DNA of 64,000 nucleotides. Source: Paracoccaceae bacterium. Its GTDB lineage: Bacteria; Pseudomonadota; Alphaproteobacteria; Rhodobacterales; Rhodobacteraceae. Where the stretch lies: positions 64,248 to 128,247 of the forward strand of contig JAGQRV010000009.1 of the NCBI GenBank assembly GCA_020425125.1, written 5' to 3'. Below, one piece after another: positions 63,426 to 64,000 of this stretch (the stretch's first letter is position 1; each line of letters starts with the position of its first letter). Position numbers and translations under genes: made by a program. Under the pieces are notes generated by a model. It saw only the letters and a program-made list of their open reading frames with translations. It was not told the DNA's origin and did not search any database.

Positions 63426-64000
63426 ATGGGAAGCATCAAGCTTGAAAAAGTGACGAAGAGCTTCGGTGAGGTGAACGTCATCCCGCCGCTGGACCTGCAG
63501 ATCAACGAGGGCGAGTTCGTGGTCTTCGTCGGCCCTTCGGGCTGCGGCAAGTCCACGCTGCTCCGTCTCATCGCCGGACTCGAGGACATCACGTCCGGCA
63601 AGATCGAGATCGACGGCACGGACGCCACGAACCTTGCGCCGGCGCAGCGCCGACTTGCGATGGTGTTCCAGTCCTACGCGCTCTACCCGCACATGACGGT
63701 GCGCAAGAACATCGCCTTCCCGCTGAAGATGGCGGGCATGGAAAAGGCCGAGCAGGACCGCAGGGTCAACTACGCGGCCAAGGTGCTGAACCTCTCCGAC
63801 TACATCGACCGTCGGCCCGGCCAGCTTTCCGGCGGGCAGCGGCAGCGCGTGGCGATCGGACGTGCCATCGTGCGCGAACCTGCGGCGTTCCTGTTCGACG
63901 AACCGCTGTCGAACCTCGACGCGGCGCTCAGGGTCAACATGCGCCTGGAAATCTCGGAGCTGCACAACAACCTCAAGACCACGATGATCTACGTCACCCA
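63426..64000 (+). CDS. smoK: Polyol ABC transporter ATPase (SmoK type), 3' end beyond the window
   Basis: The first 191 residues of a CUT1/MalK-type ATPase, which is normally about 330 residues with a C-terminal regulatory (TOBE) domain not visible here. Walker [10 protein letters not shown] is at residues 36-44, the Q-loop is [13 protein letters not shown], the signature [15 protein letters not shown] and Walker [14 protein letters not shown]. The sequence stops at the switch region (MIYVTH). GAGG precedes ATG 63426. It is the fourth gene of smoEFGK; polyol dehydrogenase genes probably follow beyond the window. Confidence 0.92.
   Translation, partial: MGSIKLEKVTKSFGEVNVIPPLDLQINEGEFVVFVGPSGCGKSTLLRLIAGLEDITSGKIEIDGTDATNLAPAQRRLAMVFQSYALYPHMTVRKNIAFPLKMAGMEKAEQDRRVNYAAKVLNLSDYIDRRPGQLSGGQRQRVAIGRAIVREPAAFLFDEPLSNLDAALRVNMRLEISELHNNLKTTMIYVT

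Overview
The window looks like chromosomal DNA of an alphaproteobacterium of the Rhodobacterales (Rhodobacteraceae/Paracoccaceae type). This is an inference from the high GC content, strong GC3 codon bias, dense operons with ATGA overlaps, and the gene repertoire: a bztABCD-type amino-acid transporter, chvE-gguABC, an smoEFGK-type polyol transporter, phaZ and modEABC. No rRNA, tRNA, transposase, phage gene or CRISPR array was seen. The genus cannot be fixed from the sequence alone.

Layout, left to right. (1) 1-5.6 kb: a small ChrR-like cupin protein, a cytochrome b561, and a minus-strand four-gene polar amino-acid ABC transporter (bztA-D). (2) 5.9-9.9 kb: three small envelope proteins, three tandem small heat-shock (Hsp20) genes and a decayed HtrA-like protease. 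(3) 9.9-20.2 kb: a minus-strand operon running from sugar capture to central metabolism (ChvE binding protein, GguA/GguB importer, GguC/AraD1 dehydratase, arabonate-type dehydratase, aldose 1-dehydrogenase, 2-oxoglutarate-semialdehyde dehydrogenase), with a divergent LysR regulator of the GbpR type. Together these give a Weimberg-type oxidative route for L-arabinose or a similar sugar to 2-oxoglutarate; only a lactonase is missing. (4) 20.3-28.9 kb: two efflux modules (YiaW/YiaV plus an outer-membrane factor; MarR-EmrA-EmrB), mannonate dehydratase and a glutathione S-transferase. (5) 29-40.9 kb: intracellular PHB depolymerase, dppABCDF peptide importer, modEABC molybdate uptake with a clear Mo-box, and galE. 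(6) 41-51.4 kb: an MFS transporter, a CecR-regulated ABC exporter, nadABC, and an OsmC-like protein.

(7) 51.5-58.9 kb is the most interesting part. A guanidine-I (ykkC) riboswitch precedes an ABC importer of the kind often labelled 'putative urea' transporter. The importer is followed in the same operon by an arginase-fold enzyme closely resembling Ni-dependent guanidine hydrolase, and then by a small unrecognised protein with 12 histidines in its first 38 residues. Divergent from this lie a formamidase and an orphan Tat-exported binding protein. I read the block as a guanidine-nitrogen scavenging system with a possible dedicated metal-delivery protein. (8) 59-64 kb: a SorC-family regulator and a sorbitol/mannitol-type ABC transporter, cut off by the window end inside its ATPase gene.

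A recurring architectural feature is a strong GC-rich stem-loop directly after the binding-protein gene in five separate ABC operons (bzt, chv/ggu, dpp, guanidine, smo). It probably helps make binding protein in excess over the membrane parts.
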